From positions 43,676 through 107,675 of the forward strand of contig NZ_CAKMNW010000010.1 of NCBI RefSeq assembly GCF_927904885.1: a DNA stretch of 64,000 nucleotides, read 5' to 3'. The stretch comes from Candidatus Nitrotoga sp. M5 (GTDB lineage: Bacteria > Pseudomonadota > Gammaproteobacteria > Burkholderiales > Gallionellaceae). The notes below the pieces were generated by a model. The model saw nothing but the letters and a program-made list of their open reading frames with translations. It was not told where the DNA came from and searched no databases. Position 1 is the first letter of the stretch. The number at the start of each line of letters is the position of its first letter. Made by a program: the position numbers and the translations under genes. Below, piece after piece: positions 27,403 through 37,860 of this stretch.

Positions 27403-29499
27403 TTATTCCTCCCGTAACGTGACGTCCTTGCTGTGATCAACATACCCATGAAATGGCAAGAATACTCGGAAAGTCGTACCAGCAGATGGTCGACTGGAAA
27501 CTTCAATTCGACCACCCAGCTCATGGATATACTCACGACTCTCAAACATTCCGATTCCCATACCTGCCGATTTTGTAGACTCAAAAGGCTTAAATAGTCG
27601 TTCATGAATAAACTCTTCGCTCATGCCATGACCAGTATCTTCGATTTCGACGACCACAAAAGCATCCAGCTTCGAAATACGGATTGTTACTTTGCCGTCT
27701 TTGGGTGTGGCTTCAACAGCATTCTGAATAATGTGGCCAATGACTCTTTCAAGGCGATCCCAATTAGCGATCACCATCAGGTCAGGATCTAGCACCTCAA
27801 GTTCGGGCTTAGGCTCAAAGGCAGACTTTAACGCCAAGGTATGACTTAATAACTTGTCAATTAAAAGCGAGGCAGGAGATTCAATGGAAGACCCTCTGCT
27901 CAATTTATGCAACAGCAGCTTCATTTTCTGGACAGAGTAATCCAACGTGTCAAGCATATCTTTCTGAAACTCTGGGTTATGCTTATGCTTTTCGGCATTG
28001 GAAAGTAATAACGATAACTGGGAAACTAAATTTTTTAAATCATGCACTATAAAAGTAGACATGCGATTGAATGATTCAAATTGACGTGCAACCATGAGAG
28101 CATTAGCCGATTCCTGTTGAGCAAGATAACTCGCCGCTTGACTACCAGCAATTTTGAGCAGATCAATCACTTCCCAATTTAAATTAACTTTACTTCTGGG
28201 CTGCATCAGAATCATAAAGCCAAACAATTTCCCTAGCAGAATCAAAGGAACTATCAGCCAACCTTTAGAAACCTCTCGCAACCATTGAGGAATAAAAATC
28301 TCGCCGTATTTTTCAGGATTTGACTCGTACTCCTGCAGGTCAATCAGCCACTGCTTGCCTTCCAGAAATTGGCAAAGGGAACTATTTGCCGACTCAGATT
28401 CATTCGGCAAACTCATATTCCAGTGAGCTGCAAGTTCGCAATTGCCGGATTCCCGGCTAATGAACAGTGCACCTCCTGGACTTTCCACAAGTGCTGCTAC
28501 CGCTTGGATAGTACGTTCGCCTAGTCCATGACCATGTTCAGAAAGTGTGCGCGTAAAACCTAACCATTCCTCACGATAGTCGTAATTGTAATTATAGAAA
28601 TGCTTACTGATGAATACTTTGAGCCAAGATCGAAAAACGCCTGAGAATAGTATGCCCACGAGCAAAGCCACAGCACCGAACAAAAAAGTCACTTGCATGA
28701 ATGCGCCCCAGCTCCCCCCGAAAAATCGCAGGTAATAGCCGGCAGCAGACATAGCCAGCAAATACAGAGCAGTACCTAGCAGTGTAGCCGAATGAAACAA
28801 AATACGGCGCGACACCGAGATCCCTAATGACCACTGCGGATTTCGTGCTGCCGACACGGCCACCAAGGGAACAATCAAGGCGTTGACTGCTCCTCTGGCA
28901 GTCCAAATTTCCATATTCACTTGCCTGAACAACATTGCTTCGCTATATAAATAAAAATCGTAGACAAACATCCCTCCGATTCCAAAACAAGCGAACTTTA
29001 TTCCCCACCGCCCCTTAGCAGGGGTGTTCCGGTAAAGTTGTTCCACCAGAAGCATGCCCGTAACCGCCATTACTACACGGCCAACGATATCCGTCATAAA
29101 ATCTGTCCCGCCTTGAAGAGGTTCAGGATTCCAGTAGGTATAAATATTTACAAGCAAAAGCAAACAATAAAAAGCTATGATGCCAGCCACATAGCGTTTA
29201 AGTTTAAATTTAAAAGGAGGTAAAGAATTTGTTTGTTGGAAAGGCCCCAACAACATGAGCAGAAAGATAGTCCACCCTGCATTTCGCAAAATTTCCAGAA
29301 TATCTGTCAGCCGCGGTAAGGAAATTCCACTAGCGGCCTGATAAGTAATCGATACGGCCCAAAACGCGCTCAGTACGCAAGCAACTGTCAACGCTGTCCC
29401 GAAAGTACGAGCACGCCAGCGGGTCAACAATAGTACAACTAGCATAAAAAATGCTACGGCGGCTATACCATAGCTATATGCAGTGATGCTTGTCAGCAT
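27403..29499 (-). CDS. prsK: Membrane sensor histidine kinase PrsK
   Basis: 698 residues. About eight to ten hydrophobic helices in the first ~300 residues, then a GAF-like region (residues ~330-460), then HisKA/HATPase: TFIVHDLKNLVSQLSLLL with the phospho-His, IGHIIQNAVEATP (N box), VEIEDTGHGM and GMGIGMFESREYIHELGG. This multi-TM plus GAF plus kinase layout is that of PrsK. It lies between epsB2 (18 bp) and prsR (3 bp), so the three form one operon. Confidence 0.92.
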   Translation of the reverse strand: MLTSITAYSYGIAAVAFFMLVVLLLTRWRARTFGTALTVACVLSAFWAVSITYQAASGISLPRLTDILEILRNAGWTIFLLMLLGPFQQTNSLPPFKFKLKRYVAGIIAFYCLLLLVNIYTYWNPEPLQGGTDFMTDIVGRVVMAVTGMLLVEQLYRNTPAKGRWGIKFACFGIGGMFVYDFYLYSEAMLFRQVNMEIWTARGAVNALIVPLVAVSAARNPQWSLGISVSRRILFHSATLLGTALYLLAMSAAGYYLRFFGGSWGAFMQVTFLFGAVALLVGILFSGVFRSWLKVFISKHFYNYNYDYREEWLGFTRTLSEHGHGLGERTIQAVAALVESPGGALFISRESGNCELAAHWNMSLPNESESANSSLCQFLEGKQWLIDLQEYESNPEKYGEIFIPQWLREVSKGWLIVPLILLGKLFGFMILMQPRSKVNLNWEVIDLLKIAGSQAASYLAQQESANALMVARQFESFNRMSTFIVHDLKNLVSQLSLLLSNAEKHKHNPEFQKDMLDTLDYSVQKMKLLLHKLSRGSSIESPASLLIDKLLSHTLALKSAFEPKPELEVLDPDLMVIANWDRLERVIGHIIQNAVEATPKDGKVTIRISKLDAFVVVEIEDTGHGMSEEFIHERLFKPFESTKSAGMGIGMFESREYIHELGGRIEVSSRPSAGTTFRVFLPFHGYVDHSKDVTLREE

Positions 29500-29517
29500 T
29501 TAAAACATTCCATTGGA

Positions 29518-30933
29518 TTATCTGCTGCCTTTGCCCAATATAACAACCTGGAAGGTATCGATCAATATAAGCACATCCAGAAACAAGCTGTTGTTTTTCA
29601 CATAGTACAAATCGTATTGGAGCTTTTGAATAGAGTCTTCAACTGAAGCCCCATACTGGTAGCGTACTTGAGCCAAGCCCGTTATTCCCGGTTTAATACT
29701 ATGCCTCACGTTGTAATAAGGTACTTCTTCGCAGAGCTGCTTTACAAAAAAAGGCCTTTCCGGGCGTGGCCCAACGAAACTCATTTCCCCTTTGAAAACG
29801 TTTAAAATTTGCGGAAGCTCATCGATTCTAAGTTTACGAATGATACTTCCAACTTTTGTCGTACGTGAGTCATTGGCAGCCGCCCATTGAGGCGACATCC
29901 CTTTCTCAGCATCATTTCGCATACTACGAAATTTCAGCACCATAAAAGGAAGGCCATCCATGCCAACTCGTTCTTGTTGATAAAAGATCGGAGTTCGGTC
30001 TTCTAAATAAATGCACAACGCTGTAAGCAACATCACCGGTAACGAAACAATCAATATAATAGTACTGGCGAATAAATCGAAAATTCTTTTTATAAAGGAA
30101 CGCAGGAAACTCTGGTCAAACCCGCCACCAAAAACTAGCCAACTTGGTTGAAGAGAATCCACTCTGATCTGGCATGCCTCACGCTCAAAAAAAGTTGCTG
30201 CATCGGTCACCTTAATTCCATTTAATTTGCATACCAATAAATCCTGAATAGGGAAACTTTCACCTCGCCGATTATTTGCCGCAACAATGATCTCATTCGC
30301 GTTATATTTGTTTGCCAAACTTATCAATGAATTGCCAGACGGAAAAATAGTAGACGATAAAATACGATTTTCTTCACCCGGCAACTGGACACAGCCAACA
30401 ATATTATATTTATGATAGCTAACATTATTCATAGCCAGATCATGACATTCCTTTGCCAGCGAACCGCACCCTATAAAAATAATACGTGACTCTAAATACT
30501 TCAATTTGAATAATTGAACAAAAACAACCCTCACAAATAAAATTAGAAACGCAGCGATAACAATTACAAGACCTAAAATACCGCGGCCAATATAAATATC
30601 CGGCACGATATAAAATAAAAAAGTTAAAACACCGAAGCCCAAGGCAAAGGAAGGCATGAGCCTGAGTAAGGTATATCTGATACCCTCGCTGTAATTATGC
30701 TTATACATACCAAAAGCACTCATACTGAATACCATCACTAATGCAAATACAAATGCCGTCAGAAAAAAATTCTCCATTTTTACAAATGATGGAAAGTTAC
30801 TATCAAAAAAACTGCTATCAAAGAACCGGATAGTCGCCCCAAGATAGACGGAGGCTATAAAAACAAGGGCTTCAACAAAAATCAGAATGGACACTATTCT
30901 GGAGACATAGTGATTGGAAATTCTAAACAGCAT
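29518..30933 (-). CDS. Exosortase-associated sugar transferase (EpsB2/TIGR03013 type)
   Basis: 471 residues. Four or five TM helices in the first ~150 residues, a Rossmann-like middle ([17 protein letters not shown]), another TM near 295, then the bacterial sugar-transferase domain: [50 protein letters not shown] and [10 protein letters not shown]. It would load the first sugar-phosphate on undecaprenyl phosphate for exopolysaccharide. GGAG precedes the ATG. First gene of the epsB2-prsK-prsR unit. Confidence 0.92.
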   Translation of the reverse strand: MLFRISNHYVSRIVSILIFVEALVFIASVYLGATIRFFDSSFFDSNFPSFVKMENFFLTAFVFALVMVFSMSAFGMYKHNYSEGIRYTLLRLMPSFALGFGVLTFLFYIVPDIYIGRGILGLVIVIAAFLILFVRVVFVQLFKLKYLESRIIFIGCGSLAKECHDLAMNNVSYHKYNIVGCVQLPGEENRILSSTIFPSGNSLISLANKYNANEIIVAANNRRGESFPIQDLLVCKLNGIKVTDAATFFEREACQIRVDSLQPSWLVFGGGFDQSFLRSFIKRIFDLFASTIILIVSLPVMLLTALCIYLEDRTPIFYQQERVGMDGLPFMVLKFRSMRNDAEKGMSPQWAAANDSRTTKVGSIIRKLRIDELPQILNVFKGEMSFVGPRPERPFFVKQLCEEVPYYNVRHSIKPGITGLAQVRYQYGASVEDSIQKLQYDLYYVKNNSLFLDVLILIDTFQVVILGKGSR

Positions 30934-31105
30934 TAATTTACTCCAAAAAATTTGCTTATATTATTAAGCCATGCTCACATCATATCGACTTTTTCAGCAA
31001 GAACATTAGGGATATTAATCAACTTATAAAACGAAAATAAGATTGAAGCTTCTCAGCATATCTGCTAGATTCAAAATATCATGATAATAGCAAAGTGAGT
31101 TTAAT

Positions 31106-32384
31106 ATGGACGTTGTTGCTGTAGTTGGTCTTGGATATGTGGGTTTACCGCTAGCTGTAGAGTTTGGAAAAAAGCAGCGAACCATCGGGTTCGACCTCTC
31201 TACCACCAAAATCGAGAGCTACAAACGGCACATCGATCCAACAGGAGAATTGTCATCCGAAAACCTGCAGTCGGCCACGCATCTTACTGTCAGTTCCGAC
31301 CCATCCACATTATCTCTTGCCGACTATATTGTAATCGCAGTTCCAACGCCCATAGATTGTGCCCATCAGCCGGACTTTTCCCCGCTTGTTGGTGCCAGCG
31401 AAACAGTTGGCAAACATATGAAGCGCGGTGCAATCATTATTTATGAATCTACGGTTTACCCTGGCGCGACTGAGGAAATATGCATCCCAGTTCTGGAGAA
31501 AAATTCTGGAATGAAATGGAAAAAAGATTTCCACATTGGATATTCTCCTGAAAGAATCAATCCTGGCGATAAAGAACGCACCCTTACTTCCATTATAAAA
31601 ATTGTATCAGGAGATGATGAAGACACTTTGGAAAAAGTTGCTAAACTTTACGAAACCATCATCAGTGCCGGTGTACACAGAGCATTCAGCATTAAAGTCG
31701 CAGAAGCAGCAAAAGTGATCGAAAACACTCAACGTGACCTGAATATTGCATTAATTAACGAATTAGCCATCATTTTCGATAAGCTTGAAATTGACACGCT
31801 ACAGGTACTGCAGGCCGCCGGCACAAAATGGAATTTTCTCCCGTTCCGTCCTGGACTAGTTGGTACATTGCATTGGCGTAGACCCCTACTACCTTACCCA
31901 CAAAGCAGATATGATTGGTTATCATCCCCAAGTAATACTGGCGGGGCGCCGAATAAATGATGGAATGGCGAAATTTATTGCGGAAAAAACCGTGAAGGAA
32001 ATGATTCGAGCCGACCTCAATGTAAAAGGCTCCAAAGTGAATATACTTGGAGTAACCTTCAAGGAAAATTGTCCTGACCTTAGGAATTCGAAGGTCATGG
32101 ACATCATTCACGAACTCCGATCCTACGGCGTAGAAGTTCATATTCATGACCCTGTCGCAACCGCCCAAGATGCTCTTCACGAGTACGGCTTGGAACTTGT
32201 AACTTGGGAAAATCTGCCACGCGCAGATGCACTTATTGCCGCAGTTTCACACCGTGAATTTCTTGCCAGACCTCTTGCCGACTTCCAGGAAAAAATTATT
32301 TCAAATGGTTGTTTTGTTGATATTAAATCTCATTTCGACCAGACCGCCCTGCGCGCAGCCGGGTTTAATGTCTGGAGACTCTAG
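31106..32384 (+). pseudogene. Nucleotide-sugar dehydrogenase (TviB/WecC type), frameshifted
   Basis: Two frames together give a full-length dehydrogenase. The first (from 31106) has [15 protein letters not shown] (NAD binding), [26 protein letters not shown] and [17 protein letters not shown], and is good to RPGLVG near 31860. The second frame continues [32 protein letters not shown] and HDPVA to 32384. Normally the text is [14 protein letters not shown]: a 2-base loss (GGTGGACAT to GGTACAT) at ~31863-31866 shifts the frame just before the catalytic Cys. The protein would oxidise a UDP-sugar to the acid for polysaccharide. It is divergent from epsB2. It may be a true pseudogene or a sequencing error. 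Confidence 0.85.
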
Positions 32385-32724
32385 ATGCCAAGTCACGCCT
32401 GTTTATAAACGCGTTTAACAGATAAATTCAGTTTGTTTGACGTGGAATACAAAACACTTAGCCGCACCACGGCCAGAAACAGGACAATAGAAACAATAGC
32501 GTGCAAATAGCATAAGTTGGGTAAACTTAACTTGATTTTAATGCTTTTTAAGCAATCTGGACTTTGAATTGGCTTTTTGAATCTCTAAGTCCGACAGATT
32601 GCTAGAGTTGACCGGTACAAACCGGTCATGATGTAGTAATCGGCGATACGCTTTTCTGCCGTTACCATCTTCACCCAGAAAGTTTTATCTAAGTCGAAAA
32701 TAAACTTAAGGTCGCATAACAAAC
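32385..32724. other. Intergenic region with a short palindrome
   Basis: 340 bp between the dehydrogenase and the hsd remnant. GACCGGT, ACAA, ACCGGTC near 32611-32628 is a perfect 7-bp hairpin with no T-run. A minus frame reading WVKMVTAEKRIADYYIM crosses this stretch but has no start or family that I recognise. No other feature. Confidence 0.4.
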
Positions 32725-33558
32725 TTAAGCCGCCCACTTCCTGCCATGGCTCGCATAATCGAGCATCAGGTAAAACACGCTGTCACATTTCTCCCGGAAC
32801 AGCACGCGGTCATAACTTTCTGGCAAATTACTATCCAGAACTTTCTCAACGGCGGAGCGCACCATCTTCTGGGTTTGCGTATCCTTGTACCAGTCCTGCA
32901 CCAACACCTTGGGTTGTTCTGCCAGCAAACGATGCAGCAGCGATTTCGTCGAACACTTTGCTGCCGTGCGGCTCGATGATCTCGACCATCAGACGTACCA
33001 CGCGGAGCGGGGCGTGAAGAACTTACCGCACTTCCGGCCTTCGCTGCGCGCGAATTCGGAAAGAAAGTATTCGTAAATCTGTCCAAATAAATCACCGGTG
33101 GCATTGGCGGGAATATCGGCAAAGGTGCGCGGCAACTGCTGCGGGATGGTCTTGTCTGTGCGTGTCAACGCGGCATATTCGTCCTTGGGCAGCACGCCCT
33201 CAAGATCGGGCTTGTGTTCCTCAATGACCTTCATCGCCTCCTTCAGCGCTCTGGCGATGTTCTTTTCTTCCGGCAGGTTCAGCAGGTGTTCATAGCACGC
33301 GTGGTCGGGCAGATAAAACCCGCACTTTTCAATGGCGATGTCGGAAACTTTCTTCTCGCGCCGCGAACCTTTGAGCTTCGTGTACCCGGCATGAATATCC
33401 GCTTCAAAGCGCCGGTAGTTATTGTCGGCAAACTTAAGGAAGATCAGCCCAAGCCCCGGGGTGGCGTATTCGCTGGATTTCAGGTCGGAATTGGCACGCA
33501 ACTTGTCGGCGGCACTCCATAAGTCGGCTTCTAATTTTTTTAGTTGGTCTTTATTCAT
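32725..33558 (-). pseudogene. Collapsed type I restriction locus: hsdM 5' part joined to hsdR 3' part
   Basis: Minus strand. 33558 to ~33005 encodes the N-terminal part of HsdM (MNKDQLKKLEADLWSAADKL, GLIFLKFADNNYRRFEA, FGQIYEYFLSEFA, GKFFTPRS). A 2-bp insertion near 33003 shifts frame; the other frame goes on VVRLMVEIIEPHGSKVFD. Then, without the SAM-binding or NPPF motifs, the sequence becomes the C-terminal end of HsdR (LAEQPKVLVQDWYKD, NLPESYDRVLF, YASHGRKWAA) to 32725. So the rest of hsdM, hsdS and most of hsdR have been deleted, with the junction near 32940-32955. No functional methylase or nuclease remains. Confidence 0.85.
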
Positions 33559-33608
33559 GAACGCTGTTTTTAAAATATATATTTTAAAAACATGACTAGA
33601 CAACCCAT

Positions 33609-34595
33609 TTACAAGCAATGAGGCTTGGTTTTTTCGACAGAACCGGCTTCATTCTCACCCATTGGTAAAAATCCTGGAATACCGGTCAGGTAGCGGTTCG
33701 CTTCTGCTCGGCTTGCCTGCTTCAAAAAGTCCAAAAAAGCGCCACCAACCACCGACAACCTTTTTTCGGCAGGATACACGGCATACCATTGTCGCCTGAT
33801 GGGGAATCCTACTACATCCAATATGGAGAGTTCTTTGCTGTTTCGTTCCAGCGCCAGCGTATGCGCTGACAGCACAGCTATACCTAATCCGCCCGACACT
33901 GCCAGTTTGATGGCTGCACTGCTGCCTAACTCCATCCTAATTTTTAGCGCCAACCCCTGCTCGTTAAAAAACCGCTCGAGGGCAAGCCGGGTACCCGATC
34001 CCAGCTCACGCATCAAGAAGGGCTCTTCTGCCAAGCGAGACAATGGAATATTCTTCTTTCCTGACAAAGGGTGATCGTACGGTGCCAGAACTACCAACGG
34101 ATTTTCCATAAAAGAATCGGCATGCACCTCTATGTGCTCAGGCGGCTGTCCCAGGATATATAAATCATCTTCGTTGTTTTCCAGTCGATGCAATATCATT
34201 TCTCTGTTGGTGACATTCAGGGAAACTTCAATGCCAGGATAGCGTTTGTAAAATGATCCAAGAAAGCGCGGGATGAAATATTTGGCAGTGGTAACTGCCG
34301 CCAACCGTAATTTTCCCGCTTTCATGCCTTTCCTGTCCGATATCAGCATCTCAAATTGCGACAGACCCTCGAAAGTATCACGACACACAGTCAGCAATTC
34401 TTTACCCAAATCAGTCAAAAAAATCCGTTTTCCGATTTGCTCTAACAACGGAAGACCTACAATATTTGTTAACTGTTTGATCTGAATAGATACGGTAGGC
34501 TGCGTAAGATGCAATTCGTCCGCAGCGCGAGTAAAGCTCAAATTGCGCGCAACCGCCTCAAACACCTGCAGCTGGCGCAATGTTGCGTGTTTCAT
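33609..34595 (-). CDS. cbbR: LysR-type regulator of the Calvin cycle operon
   Basis: 328 residues from MKHATLRQLQVFEAVARNLS, the standard CbbR opening; an upstream ATG at 34619 adds eight residues and has no better site. Winged HTH at residues 5-65 (FTRAADELHLTQPTVSIQIKQL), then a LysR effector domain (LRLAAVTTAKYFIPRFL, SGGLGIAVLSAH). It is transcribed away from cbbL, the classic arrangement in which CbbR binds the shared intergenic region and activates cbb genes in response to metabolites. Confidence 0.93.
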   Translation of the reverse strand: MKHATLRQLQVFEAVARNLSFTRAADELHLTQPTVSIQIKQLTNIVGLPLLEQIGKRIFLTDLGKELLTVCRDTFEGLSQFEMLISDRKGMKAGKLRLAAVTTAKYFIPRFLGSFYKRYPGIEVSLNVTNREMILHRLENNEDDLYILGQPPEHIEVHADSFMENPLVVLAPYDHPLSGKKNIPLSRLAEEPFLMRELGSGTRLALERFFNEQGLALKIRMELGSSAAIKLAVSGGLGIAVLSAHTLALERNSKELSILDVVGFPIRRQWYAVYPAEKRLSVVGGAFLDFLKQASRAEANRYLTGIPGFLPMGENEAGSVEKTKPHCL

Positions 34596-34755
34596 GTTCA
34601 CGTTGTTTATCATAGACATTAATCTATCATTAATATTAAAAATTACAATTGTTATTTATGATCGAGCTCACGTTATAGTTCTACTACGCTCAAATGAGCT
34701 AGAAGCCGTTCCAAAAGGATCGGTATACGTTTAACTTGAAATCAAGGAGCCTACA
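34596..34755. promoter_or_regulatory. cbbR-cbbL divergent control region
   Basis: AT-rich stretch (34620-34665) with T-N11-A type spacing such as TTAATATTAAAAATTA and TTGTTATTTATGAT, the kind of sequence LysR proteins bind. A possible -10 for cbbL is TATAGT at 34674-34679. The ribosome site AAGGAG lies at about 34744-34749. Box assignment is by eye. Confidence 0.5.
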
Positions 34756-36177
34756 ATGGCAGTCAAGACCTACAACGCCGGTGTGAAAGAATATAGGCAA
34801 ACATACTGGACGCCAGAATACACCCCTCTGGATACCGACCTCCTGGCCTGCTTTAAAATCACTCCGCAACCCGGGGTGCCCCGTGAAGAATTGGCCGCTG
34901 CTGTTGCCGCCGAGTCTTCCACTGGAACCTGGACCACAGTATGGACCGATCTGCTGACTGATCTGGATTACTACAAAGGTCGCGCTTATCGCATTGAAGA
35001 CGTTCCTGGTGATGATACCTGTTTCTTTGCTTTTGTGGCCTATCCGATTGATCTGTTCGAAGAAGGCTCTGTGGTCAACGTGCTGACTTCCTTGGTAGGA
35101 AACGTGTTTGGATTTAAAGCACTGCGTGCCCTGCGTCTGGAAGATGTTCGCTTCCCGATAGCTTATGTAAAAACCTGCGGAGGCCCGCCTCAAGGTATTC
35201 AAGTCGAGCGCGACAAGATGAACAAATATGGCCGTCCATTGCTGGGTTGCACTATTAAACCCAAGCTGGGTCTGTCTGCCAAGAATTACGGTCGTGCCGT
35301 TTACGAATGCTTGCGCGGTGGCCTGGACTTCACCAAGGATGACGAAAACGTTAATAGCCAGCCATTCATGCGTTGGCGCGATCGTTTTGAGTTTGTTCAA
35401 AACGCGACATTGAAAGCTGAACGCGAGACTGGAGAGCGTAAAGGACACTACTTGAATGTAACGGCTCCTACGCCCGAAATGATGTACGAGCGTGCTGAGT
35501 TCGCCAAGGAAATCGGCGCACCGATCATTATGCACGACTACCTTACCGGCGGCCTGACGGCTAACACAGGCTTGGCCAACTGGTGTCGCAAGAATGGCAT
35601 GCTGTTGCATATCCATCGTGCCATGCACGCCGTTCTCGACCGTAACCCGCACCATGGTATTCACTTCCGCGTGCTGACCAAGGTTCTGCGTCTTTCCGGT
35701 GGTGACCACCTGCACTCCGGTACCGTTGTAGGAAAGCTGGAAGGCGATCGTGACGCCACACTCGGCTGGATCGATACCATGCGCGACGAATTTATCAAGG
35801 AAGACCGCAGTCGCGGCCTGTTCTTCGATCAAGACTGGGGTTCCATGCCGGGCGTGCTCCCAGTTGCCTCTGGCGGTATCCATGTCTGGCACATGCCAGC
35901 ACTGGTTGGCATCTTCGGAGATGATTCCGTACTACAGTTTGGTGGTGGAACGCTGGGGCACCCATGGGGTAACGCTGCAGGTGCCGCAGCCAATCGCGTA
36001 GCTCTGGAAGCTTGCGTAGCAGCGCGTAACGAGGGTACTGATGTCGAGAAGGAAGGTAAAGCTATCTTGACAAAGGCCGCAGCAAGCAGCCCGGAACTGA
36101 AGATCGCCATGGAAACTTGGAAAGAAATCAAATTTGAGTTCGACACCGTTGATAAGCTGGACGTGGCTCATAAGTAA
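34756..36177 (+). CDS. cbbL: RuBisCO large subunit, form IA
   Basis: 473 residues. Fixes CO2 onto ribulose-1,5-bisphosphate. Motifs: [11 protein letters not shown] with catalytic Lys, [20 protein letters not shown] with the carbamylated Lys and metal-binding Asp/Glu, [27 protein letters not shown] (loop 6 with mobile Lys) and [11 protein letters not shown]. The start [12 protein letters not shown] and the linkage to cbbS, cbbQ and cbbO mark it as form IA. AAGGAG ribosome site. First gene of the operon. Confidence 0.98.
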   Translation: MAVKTYNAGVKEYRQTYWTPEYTPLDTDLLACFKITPQPGVPREELAAAVAAESSTGTWTTVWTDLLTDLDYYKGRAYRIEDVPGDDTCFFAFVAYPIDLFEEGSVVNVLTSLVGNVFGFKALRALRLEDVRFPIAYVKTCGGPPQGIQVERDKMNKYGRPLLGCTIKPKLGLSAKNYGRAVYECLRGGLDFTKDDENVNSQPFMRWRDRFEFVQNATLKAERETGERKGHYLNVTAPTPEMMYERAEFAKEIGAPIIMHDYLTGGLTANTGLANWCRKNGMLLHIHRAMHAVLDRNPHHGIHFRVLTKVLRLSGGDHLHSGTVVGKLEGDRDATLGWIDTMRDEFIKEDRSRGLFFDQDWGSMPGVLPVASGGIHVWHMPALVGIFGDDSVLQFGGGTLGHPWGNAAGAAANRVALEACVAARNEGTDVEKEGKAILTKAAASSPELKIAMETWKEIKFEFDTVDKLDVAHK

Positions 36178-36238
36178 TCTAACTACTAATAGTGGCGGGC
36201 TGCGGTCTGCCCTATAACTAAATAATAAGGAGTAAATC

Positions 36239-36595
36239 ATGAGTGAAGTAATGGATTACAAATCGCGTCTAAGCGATCCGGCTAGTCGCAAGTTCGAAAC
36301 ATTCTCCTACTTGCCTGCTATGACTGAAGATGAAATCAAAAAACAGGTGCAGTACCTGATTTCCAAAGGGTGGAACCCTGCGATAGAGCATACCGAGCCA
36401 GAATTTTTAATGGACTATTATTGGTATATGTGGAAATTACCAATGTTTGGTGAAACCGATGTGTCCAAGGTGCTGGCTGAAGCCGAAGCTTGCCGCAAAG
36501 CAAACCCCAATAACCACGTGCGTCTGGTTGGTTACAACAACCTCAACCAGTCACAAGGTGCAGCCATGGTAATTTTCCGCGGCAAAACTGTATAA
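36239..36595 (+). CDS. cbbS: RuBisCO small subunit
   Basis: 118 residues. [46 protein letters not shown] and [19 protein letters not shown] are hallmark small-subunit segments. AAGGAG precedes the ATG. It follows cbbL by 61 bp and is followed at once by a strong terminator, so cbbLS is the high-level transcript. Confidence 0.98.
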   Translation: MSEVMDYKSRLSDPASRKFETFSYLPAMTEDEIKKQVQYLISKGWNPAIEHTEPEFLMDYYWYMWKLPMFGETDVSKVLAEAEACRKANPNNHVRLVGYNNLNQSQGAAMVIFRGKTV

Positions 36596-36604
36596 AATAA
36601 TATT

Positions 36605-36651
36605 TTTCCTGCCGCCTGCTTGCTATTTTGCAGACGGCAGGAAATTTTTTT
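36605..36651 (+). terminator. Intrinsic terminator after cbbS
   Basis: TTTCCTGCCG and CGGCAGGAAA form a perfect 10-bp stem (36605-36614 with 36635-36644), followed by seven T at 36645-36651. This should end or attenuate most cbbLS transcripts before cbbQ. Confidence 0.9.
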
Positions 36652-36675
36652 GCCTCGCCAAAATTACTATTTAAA

Positions 36676-36813
36676 GCGTTTTTAAAAATTCAACTTTCTA
36701 GGCAAGACAAGGCGCGAGTAAAAAATTTGAGCGCAGCATATGGTTTATTTGTAAACGATAATTTTTTTCGAGTAACGCAGTATTGTGACAAAAGTTTGAT
36801 TTTTAGAAGTGCC
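36676..36813. repeat. MITE-like dispersed repeat, copy 2
   Basis: About 138 bp. The left end GCGTTTTTAAAAATTCAA and right end TTGATTTTTAGAAGTGCC are inverted repeats. The interior shares GGCAAGACAAGGCG, AAAATTTGAGCGCAGC and ACGCAGTATTGTGA with copy 1 at 313-447. It sits between the cbbS terminator and cbbQ and so separates the RuBisCO genes from their activase genes. Confidence 0.65.
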
Positions 36814-36897
36814 ATTTAGCACATGGACGCAAGTGACTGCCCATAAGCGGGCATTTGCTCCCCTGGGTTAAAAACGATTAAAAAGACGGGAACTGAA

Positions 36898-37701
36898 ATG
36901 AGCGACATCATCGAGCAATACAGGATTAAACAAGTGCCTTACTATCGTCCCGTCTCTGACGAGATAGAGCTGTATGAGGCTGCATATTCAGTGCGCATGC
37001 CAATGATGCTGAAAGGCCCTACCGGCTGCGGCAAAACTCGCTTTGTTGAACACATGGCATGGAAACTGGGTAAGCCCCTGATCACGGTAGCCTGCAATGA
37101 AGATATGACCGCATCTGATCTGGTTGGACGCTTTCTACTCGATGCAAACGGCACCCACTGGCAAGATGGCCCTCTAGCCATCGCCTCACGCCATGGTGCA
37201 ATTTGCTATCTCGACGAAGTAGTTGAGGCGCGTCAGGATACAACAGTAGTAATCCACCCGTTGACCGACAATCGCCGCGTTCTGCCGCTAGAAAAAAAAG
37301 GTGAACTGTTGCATGCTCACTCTGATTTCCAGTTGGTAATTTCCTACAATCCTGGCTATCAAAGTTTGATGAAGGATCTGAAGCAATCAACCAAGCAACG
37401 TTTCGGTGGCCTCGACTTCAACTATCCCGACCACAACATTGAAACCGAGATAGTTTCTCATGAAACAAGCGTTACTTCCGAAGTTGCCGGCAAGCTGGTT
37501 TCTATCGCCGAGCGCGCACGCAATCTGAAAGGGCACGGGCTGGACGAAGGGATCTCGACTCGTATGTTGATTTATGCAGGCAGCCTTATCGCCACTGGCG
37601 TCGATCCTGTCAAGGCTTGCCGTGTAGCGCTGGTAAGACCAATCACCGATGATCCCGACATGCGCGATGCGCTGGATGCTGCGGTGACTACATTCTTTTG
37701 A
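36898..37701 (+). CDS. cbbQ: RuBisCO activase AAA+ subunit
   Basis: 267 residues, a MoxR-class AAA+ ATPase. Walker A GPTGCGKTRF, Walker B ICYLDEVVEA, then VISYNPGYQ and a conserved C-terminal CRVALVRPITDDPDM. CbbQ hexamers with CbbO remodel inhibited RuBisCO (family knowledge). Located downstream of cbbLS; RBS-like GACGGGAAC. Confidence 0.96.
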   Translation: MSDIIEQYRIKQVPYYRPVSDEIELYEAAYSVRMPMMLKGPTGCGKTRFVEHMAWKLGKPLITVACNEDMTASDLVGRFLLDANGTHWQDGPLAIASRHGAICYLDEVVEARQDTTVVIHPLTDNRRVLPLEKKGELLHAHSDFQLVISYNPGYQSLMKDLKQSTKQRFGGLDFNYPDHNIETEIVSHETSVTSEVAGKLVSIAERARNLKGHGLDEGISTRMLIYAGSLIATGVDPVKACRVALVRPITDDPDMRDALDAAVTTFF

Positions 37702-37860
37702 TTCCGCTCCGACTCTAACGGGCATGGCAAAGATACCGCCCCCGATGATAAAACTCGGTGTGCCCGCTGTTTCCCTCACATCTACCTTTTCCCAGTGGGT
37801 GAGGAAGCATACGAATCGCTTCGCGAGTTACATATTAATGTCTTTACTGGTGGAGTAACC

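Noticed and set aside
30934..31105. Sigma-54 promoter (-24/-12) upstream of epsB2 that PrsR might use
   Set aside because: A GGC...GC pair is present, but the spacing is wrong for the consensus.
32611..32628. GACCGGT-ACAA-ACCGGTC palindrome as a terminator
   Set aside because: No T-run on either side and no intact gene ends nearby.
34699..35892. 397-codon open frame antisense to cbbL
   Set aside because: It mirrors the cbbL reading frame, lacks a ribosome site and has no recognisable family; long antisense frames are common opposite highly biased genes.
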